Shown here in pieces: positions 63,755-64,000 of a stretch of 64,000 nt of DNA (the first letter of the stretch is position 1; each line of letters begins with the position of its first letter). Location: assembly GCA_041398025.1 (NCBI GenBank), contig JAWKVM010000019.1:88411-152410 (forward strand), written 5' to 3'. This stretch comes from JANQPX01 sp041398025. GTDB lineage: Bacteria; Pseudomonadota; Alphaproteobacteria; Geminicoccales; Geminicoccaceae. The notes below the pieces were generated by a model. That model worked only from the letters and a program-made list of their open reading frames with translations, was not told where the DNA came from and ran no database searches. A program made the translations under genes and the position numbers.

Positions 63755-64000
63755 GTCACCCCCGCCCTCTTTCGTCGTCGCCTGACGATCGCCGATCTTT
63801 GGCCGCTCGATCCGGGCCGGCATCGCGTCAGCTTTGTTCCGGTCAGATCCGATTCGCCTTCAAATACAGACGATGGGCCCTGCCAATGCTCTACCGTACC
63901 GTAGGGCTCACGCCGATGCTATAAGATATATCGAGTATGCTTGTTTTGATGGCCAGTGTGCATAGAGCAAAACCGTTTGTCGTTATCGACCGCAATGCGA
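63755..64000. other. Upstream region of the cbb3 operon
   Basis: No gene. It has an AT-rich patch at 63920-63950 (CTATAAGATATATCGAG) and TACCGTACCGTA at 63892-63903. No recognisable FNR/FixK box (TTGAT-N4-ATCAA) is seen. Confidence 0.4.

Noticed and set aside
63755..64000. Possible FNR/FixK box upstream of ccoN
   Set aside because: No TTGAT-N4-ATCAA or close variant was found on either strand; control may lie beyond the window or use another regulator.

Overview
This 64 kb, uniformly GC-rich window looks like an alphaproteobacterial replicon (probably Hyphomicrobiales or a relative). The evidence is the ccoNOQP-type cbb3 oxidase locus, a TrwC/TraI-type transfer module of rhizobial flavour, and the glutaryl-CoA and hydantoinase catabolic genes. 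No replication gene, rRNA or tRNA was recognised, so plasmid and chromosomal island cannot be told apart from the sequence alone.

Region 1 (1-22.8 kb, genes on the minus strand) is a conjugative-plasmid or ICE backbone. It holds a MobF relaxase/helicase running off the left edge, a TraD coupling protein, a ribbon-helix-helix accessory protein, an unusual HTH/membrane/VWA-like protein, and a 1.2 kb non-coding control region full of palindromes. It also holds a SLOG (DUF2493) protein, an AbrB/Doc toxin-antitoxin pair, a frameshifted ardC, a toprim protein and a ParB-like gene. The ParB gene is split by a 6.2 kb element carrying three overlapping tyrosine recombinase genes plus a small fourth gene. 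Removing the element exactly between its inverted TTATCC/GGATAA ends would rejoin parB in frame.

Region 2 (22.9-29.6 kb, mostly plus strand) is a regulon-like accessory block. It has a short TrbG/VirB9-like lipoprotein, an SSB-like protein, an anti-sigma-like repeat protein, an ECF sigma factor, and a membrane anti-sigma factor with a roughly 290-residue coiled coil. Two near-identical promoter blocks (TGCAATC-N15-GTGTCTA) lie about 84 bp upstream of the lipoprotein and SSB start codons. A deaminase and a Nudix/aldehyde-dehydrogenase pseudogene mosaic follow.

Region 3 (29.7-41.3 kb, plus strand) is a catabolic cluster: amino-acid/amine permease, ATP-grasp enzyme, C45 Ntn-hydrolase, carbon-nitrogen hydrolase, PuuR-like XRE-cupin regulator, GABA/5-aminovalerate-type aminotransferase, glutaryl-CoA dehydrogenase, class III CoA-transferase, a ribbon-helix-helix regulator and a second C45 hydrolase. 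It fits degradation of an N-acylated or ligated amine through a C5 amino acid, glutarate and glutaryl-CoA to crotonyl-CoA. Repeated PuuR-like operators mark two of its promoters. Fragments of a conjugal TraC ATPase and of a phosphate acetyltransferase follow it.

Region 4 (42.3-49 kb) is an AraC-regulated hydantoinase/oxoprolinase operon (hyuB, hyuA, NCS1 permease) closed by a strong hairpin.

Region 5 (49.3-64 kb) is a stress and microaerobic-respiration block: fasciclin protein, Bax-inhibitor remnant, beta-barrel protein, universal stress protein, MFS transporter, baeRF-like protein, small membrane protein and DUF3124 lipoprotein. It ends with the minus-strand operon ccoN-O-Q-P, a 70-aa membrane protein, DUF2189, ccoI and ccoS.
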